DNA of 64,000 nt from Thalassotalea mangrovi (GCF_005116735.1 NZ_SWDB01000014.1:1-64000), one strand, 5' to 3'; positions 45,455-55,575 are shown, numbered from the stretch's first letter. Program-made: numbers and translations. Notes: generated by a model not told the origin, from the sequence alone.

Positions 45455-46143
45455 CCCGAGATGTTATTCGCTGTAGGATTAGCTTCTGCTTCCTCAGCAG
45501 CTTCGTCAGTTTCAGCGAGCGGCCAGCCTCCCAGTTGTTGCCATTTATTGACAATATAACAGAACAGGTCTGCCGTTTTCTCAGTATCATACAAGGCTGA
45601 ATGAGCTTCGCGGTTATCAAAGCCAAGGTTTGCTGCGACTGCGGCCTTAGCGAGCACCGTTTGCCCCAGGGCCAGACCCGATAGGGTGGCAGTATCAAAC
45701 GTTACAAACGGATGAAAAGGACTGCGTTTTATTTGTGAGCGCTCTGTCGCGGCATTGACAAACCCCAAATCAAATGCCGCATTGTGAGCAACCATGATGG
45801 CACGTTGACAACCAGCTGCTTTCATCGCTTTACGAACGGCTTTAAAAATAGCCTTTAGGGCTACGTCTTCATCAACCGCACCACGCAATGGATTAGTCGG
45901 ATCGATACCGGTAAACTCCAGTGCTGCTGGCTCAAGGTTTGCTCCTTCAAAAGGATTGACATGAAAATGTAGGGTTTCTTTAAGCGATAACAGCCCCGTG
46001 GTTTCATCCATATGCAGAATGCTGGCGGCAATTTCCAACAAGGCATCGGTTGTTGCATTAAATCCTGCGGTTTCTACATCAACTACAACCGGGAAATAGC
46101 CTCGAAACCGCTGTGCAAACAAAGATTTTTGAGTGTCGCTCAT
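45451..46143 (-). CDS. rnt: Ribonuclease T
   Basis: RNase T trims 3' ends of tRNA (end turnover), 5S and 23S rRNA. The DEDDh exonuclease motifs are VDVETAGF (Asp22, Glu24), [12 protein letters not shown] and [14 protein letters not shown] (His and Asp). [15 protein letters not shown] at the N-terminus is diagnostic for RNase T over DNA polymerase epsilon-type exonucleases. Length 230 aa, with a Glu/Ala-rich tail. The gene is close to grxD and peroxiredoxin, an arrangement seen in related marine genera. Confidence 0.96.
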   Translation of the reverse strand: MSDTQKSLFAQRFRGYFPVVVDVETAGFNATTDALLEIAASILHMDETTGLLSLKETLHFHVNPFEGANLEPAALEFTGIDPTNPLRGAVDEDVALKAIFKAVRKAMKAAGCQRAIMVAHNAAFDLGFVNAATERSQIKRSPFHPFVTFDTATLSGLALGQTVLAKAAVAANLGFDNREAHSALYDTEKTADLFCYIVNKWQQLGGWPLAETDEAAEEAEANPTANNISG

Positions 46144-46349
46144 TACTTACCACATTTTATTCAGCTTATGTTAAGGCGCACAATTATCTCAGAAAAGCAG
46201 GGGTTAATGCCAACGCTTTTGTTGTCCGTGTTGCTGCTATTGCTTGCAACTGTGCACTTCATCTGTAAACTTAGCTGCAAGGTTTCAGGGCGATTTCATA
46301 TTGAGTATCGCAGCGGTGAAACATTGGAAAATTAAGGATTGAATGAAAC

Positions 46350-48218
46350 ATGTGGTTTTTTAATACCCAAGTGCGCAAACAGGTATTGATGACGGTAGCG
46401 GCGTTTTTGATGCTCAGCCAACCATCAATGGCGAAAGTTGACGATAATCTGACCTATGCAAATTATGATCAGGTTAAAGTCAGTCACCTACATCTTGATC
46501 TTGACGTCGATTTTCAGCAAAAGGCGTTGGTTGGCTCGGCGGAACTGACATTAGACTGGAGTGACAGTGGAGCGAAAACCATTTATCTCGATACCCGGGA
46601 TTTGGTCATCGCCGCCGTTAAAGCACAGCAGGGCGATGGAGAATGGCAGAAAGTGTCATTTACCCTAGGCAAGCGTGATGACGTGATGGGTTCTAAACTG
46701 ACCATAAAGCCAACGTTTCAGGCTGATAAATTGCTGGTAAAGTATCAGTCTCAACCTCAGGCATCAGGTCTGCAATGGTTAACGCCTGAGCAAACGGCCG
46801 GCAAAAAACATCCCTTTATGTTCAGCCAGAACCAGGCGATTCATGCCCGCAGCTGGATCCCGATTCAGGACACACCGGCGGTGCGGATGACATATACCGC
46901 GCAAATCAATACCGACAAGTCATTACTGGCAGTGATGAGTGCCAATAATGAGCCAGGTACCGAGCGTGACGGTGACTATCAATTTACGATGCCACAGGCG
47001 ATTCCACCTTACTTAATTGCCATCGCCGCAGGTGATTTACACTTTAAAGCGATGAGTGAACAAACCGGGGTTTACGCGGAAAAATATATTCTTGATGCTT
47101 CGGCTGAAGAGTTTAATGATACCCAGGCGATGATCACCGCATCAGAAAAATTATACGGCGAATATCGTTGGGGGCGTTATGACTTATTGATGCTACCACC
47201 CAGTTTTCCGTTTGGCGGCATGGAAAATCCACGCTTGTCATTTATCACCCCAACCGTCGTGGCCGGCGACAAATCACTGGTTAATCTGATTGCCCATGAA
47301 TTGGCTCACTCCTGGTCAGGTAATCTGGTTACCAATGCCACATGGCGTGATCTCTGGCTTAACGAAGGCTTCACCTCATATGTGGAAAATCGCATTATGG
47401 AAGTGGTGTTTTCCACCGAGCGCGCTGTAATGGAGCAGGTACTAGGGGTTGCCAGTCTGAAAGGTGATTTAGAATCCCTGCCTGCTGATGATTCCATTCT
47501 TTATCTGGACTTAAAAGGGCGCGACCCGGATGCTGCATTTTCTGACGTTCCTTATGTCAAAGGCCAGCTATTCCTGATGTTTTTAGAGCAACGTTTCGGT
47601 CGTGAGCGTTTTGATCCCTTCGTACTGGCGTACTTTAACCATTTTAGTTTTCAAAGCATTGGTACAGAAGATTTTCTCCAGTATTTATATAACAACCTGA
47701 TCAATAAATACCCGGGTATTGTCAGTAAAGCGGAAGTCGAAGAGTGGGTGTTTGGTAAAGGCCTGCCAGAGAACGCGCCGCAGCCAGAATCGGACGTGTT
47801 CAGCAAAGTGGCGAATCAGTCTGCAGCCTGGCAACAGGGTGAAAAATCCCTAAAGGATATGCCAACCGATAACTGGACCGTTCACGAGTGGCTTTATTTT
47901 ATCAATGAATTGCCCCGCGATCTTGACCGGAAAAAAATGCAGGAGTTGGACAAGGCGTTTGATTTAACCCACAGCCAGAATGCGGAAATCGCTCATGCCT
48001 GGTACTTGCTGGCGTTGCACAATAACTATAACGTTATCAAACCTGAACTTGAAAAATACCTGATAAATATCGGTCGTCGTAAGCTTATCGTGCCTCTGTA
48101 TATGAAACTAGCGGAATCCGATGCAGGGCTTGCCTGGGTTAAACCGGTGTACGAAAAAGCTCGCCCTGGATATCATCCGTTGGCGCAGGGTACCGTCGAT
48201 GAGATTTTGAAGAAATAG
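46350..48218 (+). CDS. M1 family aminopeptidase (leukotriene A4 hydrolase-like)
   Basis: A 622-residue zinc aminopeptidase with a signal sequence ([16 protein letters not shown]). The substrate-binding motif FGGMENPR, the zinc site HELAH (His316, His320) and Glu339 in LNEGFTSY are intact. [16 protein letters not shown] and the shorter C-terminal helical domain identify the LTA4-hydrolase/cold-active aminopeptidase branch rather than PepN. It is likely periplasmic and adds to the exported peptidases of this window. Followed by a strong terminator. Confidence 0.95.
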   Translation: MWFFNTQVRKQVLMTVAAFLMLSQPSMAKVDDNLTYANYDQVKVSHLHLDLDVDFQQKALVGSAELTLDWSDSGAKTIYLDTRDLVIAAVKAQQGDGEWQKVSFTLGKRDDVMGSKLTIKPTFQADKLLVKYQSQPQASGLQWLTPEQTAGKKHPFMFSQNQAIHARSWIPIQDTPAVRMTYTAQINTDKSLLAVMSANNEPGTERDGDYQFTMPQAIPPYLIAIAAGDLHFKAMSEQTGVYAEKYILDASAEEFNDTQAMITASEKLYGEYRWGRYDLLMLPPSFPFGGMENPRLSFITPTVVAGDKSLVNLIAHELAHSWSGNLVTNATWRDLWLNEGFTSYVENRIMEVVFSTERAVMEQVLGVASLKGDLESLPADDSILYLDLKGRDPDAAFSDVPYVKGQLFLMFLEQRFGRERFDPFVLAYFNHFSFQSIGTEDFLQYLYNNLINKYPGIVSKAEVEEWVFGKGLPENAPQPESDVFSKVANQSAAWQQGEKSLKDMPTDNWTVHEWLYFINELPRDLDRKKMQELDKAFDLTHSQNAEIAHAWYLLALHNNYNVIKPELEKYLINIGRRKLIVPLYMKLAESDAGLAWVKPVYEKARPGYHPLAQGTVDEILKK

Positions 48219-48240
48219 ATTGAGAGCTTGATTTCTATAA

Positions 48241-48279
48241 AAAAAGCCCGTCTTCACATGCGTGAAAACGGGCTTTTTA
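48241..48279. terminator. Bidirectional rho-independent terminator
   Basis: AAAAAGCCCGT (from 48241) pairs with ACGGGCTTTTT, and an inner TTCAC/GTGAA extends the stem around ATGC. It lies between the convergent aminopeptidase and OmpA-like genes and has T-runs for both directions. Confidence 0.92.
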
Positions 48280-48303
48280 TTTTATCTAGGTTGTCTAGAT
48301 TAA

Positions 48304-48969
48304 TTAAGCAGCAGGTACGATAAATAGCTCTACACGTCTGTTTAACGCGCGACCATTCGCATATTTATTGTCTGCCAGTGGCTGGTTTTCGCCCATACCA
48401 AGAGAAACGATACGGTTGGCGGCGACACCAAGAACTCGCATTTCGGTTGCCACAGCGGCAGCACGTCTTACCGATAATCCCTGGTTGTAGTCGGCGTTAC
48501 CAACGCTGTCAGTGTGACCGACAACCTGGATGCGGGTGTTATCGTTTTGCTTTAACACTTCGGCAATCGCATCAAGGGTATTAACAAATCCAGGGTTAAC
48601 CTGACTTTCATTGTTCGCAAAGGTAATGTTAGATGGCATGATTAGCTTAATCGAACCGTCGTGCTGGCGCACCACTTTAACGCCTGAGTTTTGCAGTTTC
48701 TGACGTAAAATGGCTTCTTGCTGATCCATGTTATAGCCAATACCAGCACCAATTGCAGAACCGACCACACCACCAATGGCTGCTGATTCTTTGTTATCAC
48801 CAATTGCTACACCAATCAGAGAACCAGCAACGGCACCGACCGTAGTGCCGACGGTAGTATTAGACACTTTTTCTTCCCCGCTGTATGGGTCAACCGTTGT
48901 TACACAACCAGCAAGAATCGTTGTTGCTAAGGCCAGAGATAATGCAGACGCTTTCATGGTTTTTTCCAT
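48304..48969 (-). CDS. OmpA-family outer-membrane lipoprotein (YiaD-like)
   Basis: The lipoprotein signal ends ATTILAGC. It is followed by a glycine-zipper region (VGTTVGAVAGSLIGVAIGDN and GGVVGSAIGAGIGYNMDQQ) and an OmpA C-terminal peptidoglycan-binding domain: NITFANNESQVNPGF, VVGHTDSVGNADYNQGLSVRRA, and NRRVELFIVP. The order is that of YiaD, an outer-membrane lipoprotein linking to the cell wall. ATG 48969 has AAGGAA six nt upstream; MKASAL four codons in is an alternative start. Confidence 0.92.
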   Translation of the reverse strand: MEKTMKASALSLALATTILAGCVTTVDPYSGEEKVSNTTVGTTVGAVAGSLIGVAIGDNKESAAIGGVVGSAIGAGIGYNMDQQEAILRQKLQNSGVKVVRQHDGSIKLIMPSNITFANNESQVNPGFVNTLDAIAEVLKQNDNTRIQVVGHTDSVGNADYNQGLSVRRAAAVATEMRVLGVAANRIVSLGMGENQPLADNKYANGRALNRRVELFIVPAA

Positions 48970-49080
48970 GGTTTATTCCTTTTTTAAAACAGATAAAACT
49001 GACCGCCCGGTGTTAATCAGGCAGATGAAATGTATGTGGGGGCAGGGTAGTTTGTGCCTCTAATCGGGCATCGTATTGAG

Positions 49081-49428
49081 TTATTGGCTTACCAGCACAT
49101 CGACTTCGCGATGATTTTCCTGAAGCGAATCAATGATGACCCGGTAAGATTTTTCGTCCCAGGCGTATTTTAATTCGAGACGACCATAAACGGTTTTCTC
49201 GGACGTGGGTTGACCGAGCTGATCGTTGTAGAAAGACTTGATCTCGGCTTCACTCAATTGACTGAAAAAGGTCAAAATCGCAGGAAAATCATCATCATAT
49301 CGAGAAAAAACCTGAGCGTCAGCGGTTAGCGGGATTTCCGCGACGGCTTCCGTGTTCTCACCAGATTCGGCCAATGCCAGGGAAGAGGTTAGCAGGAGTG
49401 GTAAAAGTACAAAAATTCTTTTTAGCAT
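49081..49428 (-). CDS. Small periplasmic protein of unknown function
   Basis: A 115-residue protein with signal peptide MLKRIFVLLPLLLTSSLALA, then a small domain with FFSQLSEAEIKSFYNDQLG and ELKYAWDEKSYRVIIDSLQ. The phrase resembles small lipoproteins of marine Alteromonadales that sense or bind at the envelope, but I cannot name the family. There is no lipobox. It is transcribed in the same direction as the OmpA-like gene, and upstream of it by 111 bp. Confidence 0.6.
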   Translation of the reverse strand: MLKRIFVLLPLLLTSSLALAESGENTEAVAEIPLTADAQVFSRYDDDFPAILTFFSQLSEAEIKSFYNDQLGQPTSEKTVYGRLELKYAWDEKSYRVIIDSLQENHREVDVLVSQ

Positions 49429-49642
49429 TATAAAATCACTGTTACTTTACGAATATCTTCGCCCCACAATTTATGATGTTCCCCGTGCACCGTCAAGTAA
49501 ATTCCGAAACTGTATCTTTTTTCAGCCCGGTATTGCGCTATCTTTTTTTGTGACTTGAGCCGGTAATTTGCTTGCTATTCCCGGCAAATCACGAGTACAC
49601 TCGGCGATCAATTAAGATAATCAATTAAATCAGGGAGTAACT

Positions 49643-50509
49643 GTGAAGCACGTAGCTATATTGTCGATGGCTAACCTGGATGATTTCGAAGTATATGACG
49701 AGTTACTAGATGAACCGTTTCTTAACGCAGGATGGCAAACTCATACGGTTGACTGGCACGACAAGAACATCAACTGGTCGAAATTTGATGTCGTCCTGAT
49801 CCGCAGTCCCTGGGATTATCAACAATACGAACAGGAGTTTATCGACGTACTCGAGACCATCGAAGCATCAAGCGCTCGTTTGGAAAACGATATGACTACC
49901 GTACGTTGGAACATCAATAAGAAGTATCTGGCTGAGCTTCAACAAAAACACGTGGCCATCGTGCCGACGTTATGGAAAGATACATTTATTGCTGATGAAG
50001 TTGCCTCGTACTTCGATCATTTTAATGCGGATCAAATCGTGATCAAGCCATGTGTGAGTGCCAATGCGGATAATACCTTCTGGCTGCACAAAGACACAGC
50101 GTCGGCAGCTATTGGGGATCTTGAAGTTGCATTTGCAAACGGCGACTTTATGGTTCAACCCTTTATGGAATCCGTGATCGATGAAGGGGAATATTCCTGT
50201 TTCTATTTTAATGGTCAGTACAGCCACAGTATTTTGAAAACCCCAAAAGCCAATGATTTCCGGGTTCAGGAAGAACATGGTGGACGCCTGAAGTTGGTTG
50301 AACCAGAGGCGTCGTTGCTGGCACATGCACAGCAAGCATTGCTGCAATTACCTTCAATCCCCATGTACGCACGTCTTGACTTTGTCCGTTATCGCCAGGG
50401 GTTTGCGATGATGGAGGCAGAGCTCATTGAGCCGTCACTATATTTCAATATGGATCCGCATTCGCCGCAGCGCTTTGTCGACTGCTTTATTGAGCGCCTG
50501 GGTCAATAA
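49643..50509 (+). CDS. ATP-grasp superfamily ligase-like protein
   Basis: A 288-residue protein of the stand-alone ATP-grasp type seen in cycloserine-biosynthesis DcsG and related open ligases. Visible regions are VVLIRSPWDYQQYEQEF, the ATP-grasp lid IVIKPCVSANADNTF, MVQPFMESVIDEGEYSCFYFNGQYSHSILKTPK, and the metal-binding end YARLDFVRYRQGFAMMEAELIEPSLYF (with E and N ligands before MDPHSP). It probably ligates a carboxylate to an amine using ATP. The substrate is unknown, and no biosynthetic partners lie nearby. Confidence 0.82.
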   Translation: MKHVAILSMANLDDFEVYDELLDEPFLNAGWQTHTVDWHDKNINWSKFDVVLIRSPWDYQQYEQEFIDVLETIEASSARLENDMTTVRWNINKKYLAELQQKHVAIVPTLWKDTFIADEVASYFDHFNADQIVIKPCVSANADNTFWLHKDTASAAIGDLEVAFANGDFMVQPFMESVIDEGEYSCFYFNGQYSHSILKTPKANDFRVQEEHGGRLKLVEPEASLLAHAQQALLQLPSIPMYARLDFVRYRQGFAMMEAELIEPSLYFNMDPHSPQRFVDCFIERLGQ

Positions 50510-50588
50510 CGTAAGTGGTTGCTGGTTATCTGCCCCTGATTAGGGCAGGCGTTAAATAATCGTTTTATCGCCAGCAACTAATTGTTAA

Positions 50589-51191
50589 TTAATCGGGTTT
50601 TTCCTGGTGTTTGATAACCATTGCCAGCAAAAATGCTGCAATCACGCCACCTAAAGCGCCATATAAGTGAGCATCGACAGCCACGTTTGCCCCGATCATT
50701 TCTTCCATTTCGCTACTGGCACCAACGGTTTGCTCATAAAGTATTTTACCGCTGACACCAAGCAATAACAGGTAGCCAGTTTTGTCACCGGTCCTGATAT
50801 CTGCAATAGCACCAAACACAAAGATGCCGTGTAATACGCCGGATAGTCCCACGTAGCGCAGCATTTGCGGGTCGAACAGATAAATGCCGATGCTACAGGC
50901 CAGTGCCGAAACGAGGAAGACCGTTATAAATATACCATGGCGGTAATGATCACCATGTAGGGCCCAAAGCATGGTTAGCCCGGCGATATTTAGCAACATG
51001 TGATTTAGGTTAGTGTGGTCGAAATGCCCGGTTAGTAACCGCCAGTATTGGCCGGCGTTAATCGCATTGCGGTCGTAAATCAGCGAATCAGAGATGGATT
51101 CGGGTAACCAGAATACCGCGATAGAAATGACCAGGGTGATAAGTGGTGTGAGCCAGGCAGAGGTTTGCCACGGTAAAGATAACTTCAACAT
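50589..51191 (-). CDS. rrtA: Rhombosortase
   Basis: A 200-residue rhomboid-type intramembrane serine protease: catalytic Ser in YVGLSGVLHGIFVFGA and catalytic His in DAHLYGALGGVIAAF, with the conserved HFDHTNLNHMLLNIAGL in TM2. The short size and GLSGVLHG place it among rhombosortases, which cleave the C-terminal GlyGly-CTERM signal of surface proteins exported by type II secretion. No protein in the window ends with a GlyGly-CTERM tail, so its targets are elsewhere. Confidence 0.88.
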   Translation of the reverse strand: MLKLSLPWQTSAWLTPLITLVISIAVFWLPESISDSLIYDRNAINAGQYWRLLTGHFDHTNLNHMLLNIAGLTMLWALHGDHYRHGIFITVFLVSALACSIGIYLFDPQMLRYVGLSGVLHGIFVFGAIADIRTGDKTGYLLLLGVSGKILYEQTVGASSEMEEMIGANVAVDAHLYGALGGVIAAFLLAMVIKHQEKPD

Positions 51192-51246
51192 AGTGGGAGT
51201 TCGCGCATATAATAGTTTTTATTTTAATTGTGATTGACGATTGCCA

Positions 51247-51846
51247 ATGAGCCGACAGTATTGCATAAGGTGTCAACGACCGCTAGTCACCTGTGTTTGT
51301 GAATTTACGTCCACCACCGATAACCGGGTAGAAATCCTGCTCCTGCAACACAAGAGTGAAGAGAAACAGGCCAAAGGCACTGCCAGGTTGTTGGCGCTAA
51401 GTTTGCAACATTGCCAGGTATTTGTCGGTGAAAACTTTTCCCAGGATCGTGAACTTAACGCGCTGATAAATGAACCTGGATACCAGACCTGTCTGTTGTA
51501 TCCAGGGAAAAATAGTGAAGTGGTGCAACCAAGGCCAGATGAGACATTAACTAAACTGCGTCTCGTGGTGCTCGATGGTACCTGGAAAAAAGCCTATAAA
51601 ATGTTGCAGTTATCTACCAACCTTCATGATTTGCCGCAACTCACGTTACCTCAACAATTTACCAGTAATTATCACATTCGCAAACATCACGACCCACGCG
51701 GCCTGTCGACCCTGGAGTCCACTGTCCACGCCCTTGGGATATTAGAAAATAATCCCGATACCTATCGGGGAATATTGAGCGGTTTTAAACAATTTAATGA
51801 TTTTCAATTAAGACTTGCGCATACTAACCGGGTTAATAATAAATAG
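51247..51846 (+). CDS. DTW-domain protein (tRNA acp3U modification family)
   Basis: A cysteine cluster at the N-terminus (CIRCQRPLVTCVCEF) and the DTW-domain core LVVLDGTWKKAYKMLQLS, YHIRKHHDPRGLSTLES identify the YfiP/TapT family. That family installs the 3-(3-amino-3-carboxypropyl) group on tRNA uridine using SAM. Here the name-giving DTW reads DGTW. ATG 51247 is preferred over TTG 51241. It is divergent from the rhombosortase gene and 12 bp upstream of the gamma-glutamyltranspeptidase, probably cotranscribed. Confidence 0.88.
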   Translation: MSRQYCIRCQRPLVTCVCEFTSTTDNRVEILLLQHKSEEKQAKGTARLLALSLQHCQVFVGENFSQDRELNALINEPGYQTCLLYPGKNSEVVQPRPDETLTKLRLVVLDGTWKKAYKMLQLSTNLHDLPQLTLPQQFTSNYHIRKHHDPRGLSTLESTVHALGILENNPDTYRGILSGFKQFNDFQLRLAHTNRVNNK

Positions 51847-51858
51847 AAGGATAAACGT

Positions 51859-53619
51859 GTGTTAAATATCCAGAAATTGTCAGCGATGCTGGTCTGTCTC
51901 AGCGTGCTATCAGGCTGTATTCACGATACCTCGATGGCAACACAAAAACGAGAAGAAGGTGAGCCTGAAGCCGCCACCGGCGTGACTGAAAAACAGGTGG
52001 TTGAATCAAAATCGTTTATGGTAACCGCCGCAAATCCCCTGGCGACCCAGGCCGGATTTAACATTCTTAAGAACGGCGGCAGTGCTGTCGATGCCGCGAT
52101 TGCCGTACAGTTGGTACTGAGCCTGGTGGAACCGCAATCGTCCGGTATTGGTGGTGGGGCTTTCATGCTCTACTTTGATAAAGATAAAGGCGAATTGCGT
52201 ACCTACGACGGTCGGGAAATTGCGCCGGCGTCGGCGACTGAGGACATGTTTTTAGATAAGCAGGGTAACGCTGTTCCCTGGATTGAAGCCGTCGTTGGCG
52301 GTCGCAGTGTTGGCGTACCAGGTCTGATTAAAATGATGGAAATGGCGCATCAACAACACGGTAAACTGCCATGGGCAACCCTATTTGAGCAGGCAATTAA
52401 ACTTGCGGAACAGGGCTTCATCGTATCTCCGCGACTGGCCAGACTGGTGCAGTTGGAAATAAATCCAGGCCTTACAAAACTAGGCGCCGCGAATCAGTAT
52501 TTTTTCCCCAATGGCAAACCGTTACAGGCGGGCATGGTTTTGAAAAATCCGGAATTTGCCCGTGTATTGAGGACCGTGGCGGAGCTGGGTAGCGATGCCT
52601 TTTACCACGGATGGATTGCCAAGGATATTGCCGCTGCCGTGCAAAATTCTGCAGTGTCACCGGGCGGCCTGTCCGAACAGGATATGGCAAATTATCAAGC
52701 CAAACAGCGTGATCCGGTGTGTGCGCCATACCGCGCCTATGAGTTATGTAGTATGGCACCACCGAGTTCCGGGGGTATCGCGGTAATGCAGATCCTTGGC
52801 CAGCTACAGCAATTTGACTTAAGCAAACTAAGCGCTGAAGATCCGCAAGCGATCCACTTGTATACCCAGAGTGCCCGTTTAGCCTTTGCGGACAGAAATC
52901 GATATCTGGCCGATCCGGATTTCGCCAATGTTCCAACATCGCAAATGTTATCGGCAGATTACCTGAATATGCGTGGTGCGTTGATTGATTCTGAAAAAGA
53001 CATGGGTAAAGCCAGTCCTGGCGAATTTAAAAACCTGACAAGAGCGAATGATAACGCTTACGAGCTGCCATCAACCACGCACATGAGTATTGTCGATAAA
53101 GACGGTAATGCGGTATCCATGACCGCAACCATTGAAATGGCATTTGGCTCCGGGGTCATGGTGAACGGATTCTTGCTAAACAATCAACTGACCGACTTTT
53201 CCCGTACCCCGGAAGAAAACGGGGTAAAAATTGCAAACCGGGTTGAACCGTTAAAACGCCCGCGCAGCTCGATGGCACCAATGATGGTGTTTAATGGTGA
53301 TGGTTCTCTGCGCCTTGTCGTGGGCTCGCCGGGTGGTAGTCGCATCATTAATTACGTATCACAGACGCTAATTGGTGTACTTGACTGGAACATGTCGATT
53401 CAGGAGGCGATTAACATGCCGCGAGTGACCCATCGCAATGACATTACCACCCTGGAAAAAGGCACGAACCTTGAGATGCTTAAACCAGCGCTTGAGGCGA
53501 TGGGGCATGAGGTCAGCATTCGCGATTTAAACAGTGGTCTGCATGGCATTGAAGTGTTCGGCAGTAAACTGGTTGGCGGTGCCGACCCCCGTCGCGAAGG
53601 CATTGTCCTCGGCGAGTAA
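51859..53619 (+). CDS. ggt: Gamma-glutamyltranspeptidase lipoprotein
   Basis: Cleaves the gamma-glutamyl bond of glutathione and related compounds in the periplasm, by an N-terminal nucleophile mechanism. The precursor self-cleaves before the catalytic Thr406 in STTHMSIVD. NPLATQAGFNILKNGGSAVDAAIA, QSSGIGGGAFML and the SMAPMMVF and GSPGGSRI stretches are typical. The signal sequence has a lipobox (LSVLSGC), so it is membrane-anchored, unlike E. coli Ggt. It starts at GTG 51859 with GAAGGA seven nt upstream. Ends with a terminator. Confidence 0.95.
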   Translation: MLNIQKLSAMLVCLSVLSGCIHDTSMATQKREEGEPEAATGVTEKQVVESKSFMVTAANPLATQAGFNILKNGGSAVDAAIAVQLVLSLVEPQSSGIGGGAFMLYFDKDKGELRTYDGREIAPASATEDMFLDKQGNAVPWIEAVVGGRSVGVPGLIKMMEMAHQQHGKLPWATLFEQAIKLAEQGFIVSPRLARLVQLEINPGLTKLGAANQYFFPNGKPLQAGMVLKNPEFARVLRTVAELGSDAFYHGWIAKDIAAAVQNSAVSPGGLSEQDMANYQAKQRDPVCAPYRAYELCSMAPPSSGGIAVMQILGQLQQFDLSKLSAEDPQAIHLYTQSARLAFADRNRYLADPDFANVPTSQMLSADYLNMRGALIDSEKDMGKASPGEFKNLTRANDNAYELPSTTHMSIVDKDGNAVSMTATIEMAFGSGVMVNGFLLNNQLTDFSRTPEENGVKIANRVEPLKRPRSSMAPMMVFNGDGSLRLVVGSPGGSRIINYVSQTLIGVLDWNMSIQEAINMPRVTHRNDITTLEKGTNLEMLKPALEAMGHEVSIRDLNSGLHGIEVFGSKLVGGADPRREGIVLGE

Positions 53620-53647
53620 TAACAACTCCCCCTCAAATTAAAAAAAA

Positions 53648-53675
53648 TCCCTGCAACCGCAGGGACTTTTTATCC
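53648..53675 (+). terminator. Rho-independent terminator of ggt
   Basis: TCCCTGC (53648-53654) pairs with GCAGGGA (53659-53665) around AACC, followed by CTTTTTAT. An A-run lies upstream. Confidence 0.9.
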
Positions 53676-53695
53676 CCCCGGGATTATACAATTAA

Positions 53696-54140
53696 CAAGA
53701 CACCCATCGTAAACGCTTAGCAGGACACCCACCGCAAATGCAGTTATCAACACACCCATTGTTAATGAATCACCCGAACACTTAGATTGCTAATTTTGTT
53801 CTGCGGAGCAGGAGCAAGTTTCCACTCCTGCAAAATTGCTAAACATTGTTTTCTTAGTTTGGATGTCATTAAGCGTGAGGCGATAGCCTGCATTTGGCTA
53901 AATTCACTGCGACTAAACCTTACAGCATAAGTAAATATCAAGACACCTATGATAATCCTGTAAATTACTTGCAGGGAATTCTGTATGCGCGACAAGTCCG
54001 CAGAATGAAGATAATACTTCCTCCTCTTATGAGTTCATAAAAGTATACTAATCAGTAGGTTGGTATTTGTTTGAAACATATTGGTTACAGTGGGTGTCTT
54101 GATAAGGAGGCCTCGATTACAGTGGGTGTCTTGTTAAGGG
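53696..54140. mobile_element. Six-copy GACACCCA repeat cluster with opposed ends
   Basis: Four forward units, CAAGACACCCATCGTAAAC (53696), CAGGACACCCACCGCAAATG (53721), CAACACACCCATTGTTAATG (53748) and CAAGACACCTATGATAA (53939), face two inverted units, TTACAGTGGGTGTCTTG at 54085 and 54118. The left units lie about 26 bp apart and the right pair 33 bp apart. Such multi-site opposed ends are what transposases with several end-binding sites, or REP-type elements, leave behind. The middle (53770-54080) has one short leftward frame (53762-53995) with no recognised domain. Probably a decayed or non-autonomous element. Confidence 0.6.
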
Positions 54141-54200
54141 GGCCTGAGTTAACCTGCTAAAGTTGATGTCTGATACGGGAAGGGAAGTATTTCGTGGATA

Positions 54201-54230
54201 AAAAACCCCCGCTAGACACTAGCAGGGATT
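54201..54230 (-). terminator. Rho-independent terminator of cysK
   Basis: On the minus strand CCCTGCTAG and CTAGCGGGG form a stem with a TGT loop, followed by TTTTTTATCC. It lies about 75 bp after the cysK stop. Confidence 0.8.
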
Positions 54231-54305
54231 TGGTTTGTAAAGATCTTTGTCTGAAAAACAGAGTGTTGTGCTGTTTTTCGTTGCAAGGATGTACCTATTG
54301 AGTTG

Positions 54306-55274
54306 TTACTGGACCAACTCTGCATCGGTAAAGGTGTCACTGAATAGCGGACTGCTCAGGTAGCGTTCCGCCGAGCTTGCCAGAATCACGACAATGGTTT
54401 TCCCTTCATTGGCGGGGTCTTCAGCCAGGCGTTTAGCGGCAACCGCTGCAGCCCCTGATGAAATGCCGGCAAGAATGCCTTCTTCACGCATCAGGCGGTG
54501 CGCCATTGCCATGGCTTCCTCATTCGTAACTTTTTCAACACTGTCAATTAGTGACAAATCCAGGTTACCCGGAATAAAACCAGCGCCAATCCCCTGAATT
54601 TTATGTGGACCGGGTGTCAGTTCCTCGCCTGCCATCTTCTGGCTTATCACCGGCGAATCTGTCGGTTCTACGGCGACGGACTGAATCGCTTTGCCTTTCT
54701 CGTTTTTAATGTAACGGCTAACACCGGTGATGGTGCCACCAGTACCAACGCCGGCAACAAAAATATCGATATCACCACCGGTATCTTCCCAGATTTCCGG
54801 TCCGGTGGTTTTCTCATGGATCTCAGGGTTTGCCGGGTTATCGAACTGGCCCATTAATATGTGGTTTTCTGGATCCTGGGCAACAATCTCGTTAGCTTTT
54901 TCGATCGCCCCTTTCATACCTTTGGCACCGTCGGTCAACTCAAGTTTGGCGCCAAGGGCAATTAGCAATTTACGGCGTTCAAGACTCATCGTGCTTGGCA
55001 TGGTGAGAATCAAGTCATAGCCTTTTGCTGCTGCTACGAATGCCAATGCAATACCGGTATTGCCACTGGTCGGCTCTACAATGGTTTTACCTTTACTTAA
55101 TTTTCCGCTTTTCTCTGCATCCCAAATCATGTTGGCACCAATCCGACATTTGACGCTGAAACTCGGGTTACGGGCTTCAATTTTCGCGTACACGTTACCG
55201 CCGGTAATACGGTTAAGCTTAACCAGGGGCGTATTGCCGATAGATTGCGGGTTATCTTGATATAGGTTGGTCAT
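54306..55274 (-). CDS. cysK: Cysteine synthase A
   Basis: CysK makes cysteine from O-acetylserine and sulfide with PLP. The Schiff-base Lys42 lies in [11 protein letters not shown], the substrate loop is TSGNTGIAL, and the phosphate-binding glycine loop is [10 protein letters not shown]. Ser in GISSGAAA contacts the PLP ring nitrogen. Length 322 aa matches CysK, not CysM. A Pro-Gly-rich [15 protein letters not shown]-like region is present ([17 protein letters not shown]). It stands alone. Confidence 0.96.
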   Translation of the reverse strand: MTNLYQDNPQSIGNTPLVKLNRITGGNVYAKIEARNPSFSVKCRIGANMIWDAEKSGKLSKGKTIVEPTSGNTGIALAFVAAAKGYDLILTMPSTMSLERRKLLIALGAKLELTDGAKGMKGAIEKANEIVAQDPENHILMGQFDNPANPEIHEKTTGPEIWEDTGGDIDIFVAGVGTGGTITGVSRYIKNEKGKAIQSVAVEPTDSPVISQKMAGEELTPGPHKIQGIGAGFIPGNLDLSLIDSVEKVTNEEAMAMAHRLMREEGILAGISSGAAAVAAKRLAEDPANEGKTIVVILASSAERYLSSPLFSDTFTDAELVQ

Positions 55275-55575
55275 GATATGATCCTTTGGGTTATCCTTAG
55301 CTTAAACGCTGCGCACGTAACAACAGTATGGCGCAGATTTATAATGAGCATTCCAACAACAGTTTCGCTAACCCATTGTTGATAATCGATAATTTCAATA
55401 TCGAAAGAAACAATGAAGCGGATGATAGTTGCTATTATAGGCTAGATTACTCAGTTTTCATTCTTCTAAGAAGTAATAGAACGTTATAACTAATTCCATT
55501 CAGTTGTATTTTCTTTATTTCTATTTAGTATAAAAAATCGCATCTCTAAGTTTGCACAGTTTCGGAGGTATTATC
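55275..55575. other. Divergent cysK / moxR intergenic region
   Basis: About 300 AT-rich bases separating divergent genes. A GGAGG ribosome site (55564-55568) lies at its right edge. AT-rich near-palindromic sequence around 55380-55405 (TTGATAATCGATAATT) might be regulatory. No gene is seen. Confidence 0.4.

Noticed and set aside
46012-46335. 107-codon frame between rnt and the M1 aminopeptidase
   Set aside because: The first part is the antisense of rnt and the remainder lacks motif or ribosome site.
53762-53995. 77-codon leftward frame inside the GACACCCA repeat cluster
   Set aside because: No domain could be recognised and its ends coincide with repeat units; kept only as part of the element.
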